Assembly: GCF_964355755.1 (NCBI RefSeq) | Contig: NC_092672.1 | Span: 10,352,501 to 10,416,500, forward strand | Direction: 5' to 3' | DNA from: Antedon mediterranea | Lineage: Eukaryota; Echinodermata; Crinoidea; Comatulida; Antedonidae | Length of the DNA: 64,000 nt | In this document: in pieces, positions 62,735 to 64,000 of the stretch | Numbering within the stretch: the first letter of the stretch is position 1 | How the letters are laid out: each line of letters begins with the position of its first letter | The notes under the pieces: model-generated | The model's input: only the letters and a program-made list of their open reading frames with translations | Told to the model about the DNA's origin: nothing | The model's database searches: none | Made by a program: the position numbers and the translations under genes

Positions 62735-64000
62735 GTACGTGGTTAGGCCTACTAAATTACCTAATCTCTGGCTCTGCTACCATTGCCTTGGCCTACTTTT
62801 TAAGTCAAGGGTAGCAACAAACAAAAGCATTAATGACTGACTACAAATCATGATGTATGTACAGTTTAGGCCTAGCTAGCTAGGCTAGTAGGTTTGTTTA
62901 CCACCTCCATATAATGATGTTGGATGATGGGATCTTTGAGGCCCTACTTAATTAAAAGGCCTAAAGGCTAGGCTAGGCCTACACAGTCACATGTCCACTA
63001 CTACTGGGTAGGCCTATGGTTGGTTGGTTACTGGCGGTTTCATTTTGTAGGCTAGGCCTAACTAGGTCCTCTGGTGGGGTTCTCCTACGTAGCTCTGCCT
63101 TTTCGAGTTAGTAAGCCCACGCGTAGTTAGTGTTTTCAGTTTCTCCATTGAGAAGGTCTTATTTAGTAGTTGATAGTTTATTAGCCTAATTTGAATAGGC
63201 CATTTTTATGTTTTAAATAATAAAGTTATCCACTTATAATTCTATACTGTAGAAAAAACAAACAAAAATAATTATTTCACTTATAAAATACAAATAAATG
63301 GTTTAATAAACCAAAAACCATTGTCTGACAGACAATTAGAATTTGTTCAGCTAATAATATTTGTTGTGGTCAATTTCAACAACTACATTATGACATTGAA
63401 ATGGCATAATTAAACCCAAAATTGGTTTTTTTTCAGAGGAAACAATACACTTTAAGATGTAACCATGGTATTATGAATTATTGTTGATCTTTTTCAAGTA
63501 CTGTTGTAAGAACTCTATTTGATTGCAATCTGAAGTGTCATTTTACCAAACATACTTTGCTATTGTTTAGATTATAAAGTGTGTAAACTTCTTTAGGAAT
63601 CTGAGAGCATCTTATTACAATAGAGTCAATGATAATTAATCCATAACTGATGATATGTGATATTGAGTACCAATAAAAATAAAATCTACTGTTTACTAAT
63701 ATTTATATAGTGTTTCAGCTTCTATTAAAAAACACCCCAACATCCATTTCATTGGTTTCAACAACTACACAATTTTGCTAAGGGTCTATGTAGTATTTCT
63801 GCCAACAGCGCCGAATATTTCTATCACGTATACCGCTGAATAAAGTAATGGTGGAAGACGTCTCCACATATGCTTAACTTTTGTCTGGCATCCCTCTTGA
63901 ATGCCGCAACTCCATGTCGTAAGTTTGCTTCAGTCATCCTGATAAATTTAAGGATTTTTTAAAAAGCACTGAGTACTGGAATAATATGCAAATACCTATA
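62735..64000 (+). other. First intron of the rightmost gene (partial)
   Basis: It opens with a cluster of TAGGCCTA palindromes (about six between 62740 and 63060). The rest is AT-rich with no supported exon. Confidence 0.45.

Overview
The window is animal nuclear DNA: AT-rich by eye, with many short exons behind GT..AG introns and dense interspersed repeats. Two genes can be read with confidence, and a third begins near the right edge. The Wnt4 and M13 peptidase proteins, the tRNA- and 5S-type repeats and a great excess of the hexamer AGGCCT suggest a marine invertebrate. An echinoderm or other invertebrate deuterostome is my best guess, but no species can be named from the sequence.

Layout. 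(1) 1-10757, plus strand: the last 19 coding exons of a neprilysin/ECE-type M13 zinc metallopeptidase. The N-terminal cytoplasmic tail and membrane anchor lie left of the window. A MITE, long palindromes and repeat debris sit in its introns. (2) 10758-14633: the gap between two convergent genes. (3) 14634-51800, minus strand: a complete five-exon Wnt4 gene encoding 360 residues. All four splice junctions keep frame and all 24 Wnt cysteines are present. Its introns are about 9.3, 23.4, 3.0 and 0.4 kb and hold most of the repeats: two MITE families, an 830-bp foldback palindrome, a 127-bp-period satellite, a 5S-rRNA-like repeat, two copies of a tRNA-derived SINE and a 1.08-kb terminal-inverted-repeat element. 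(4) 51801-62640: a divergent intergenic region with a 2.5-kb G-run minisatellite nested between short terminal inverted repeats. (5) 62641 to the end, plus strand: the first coding exon of an unrecognised gene and part of its intron.

The genes. The peptidase belongs to a family of cell-surface ectoenzymes that cleave small peptides. Wnt4 is a secreted, lipid-modified signalling ligand. Nothing in the sequence links them functionally; they are simply neighbours. No bacterial-type systems, CRISPR arrays or intact transposase genes were found. The most unusual item is the G-run minisatellite, whose repeat unit matches the terminal inverted repeat of the element that appears to contain it.
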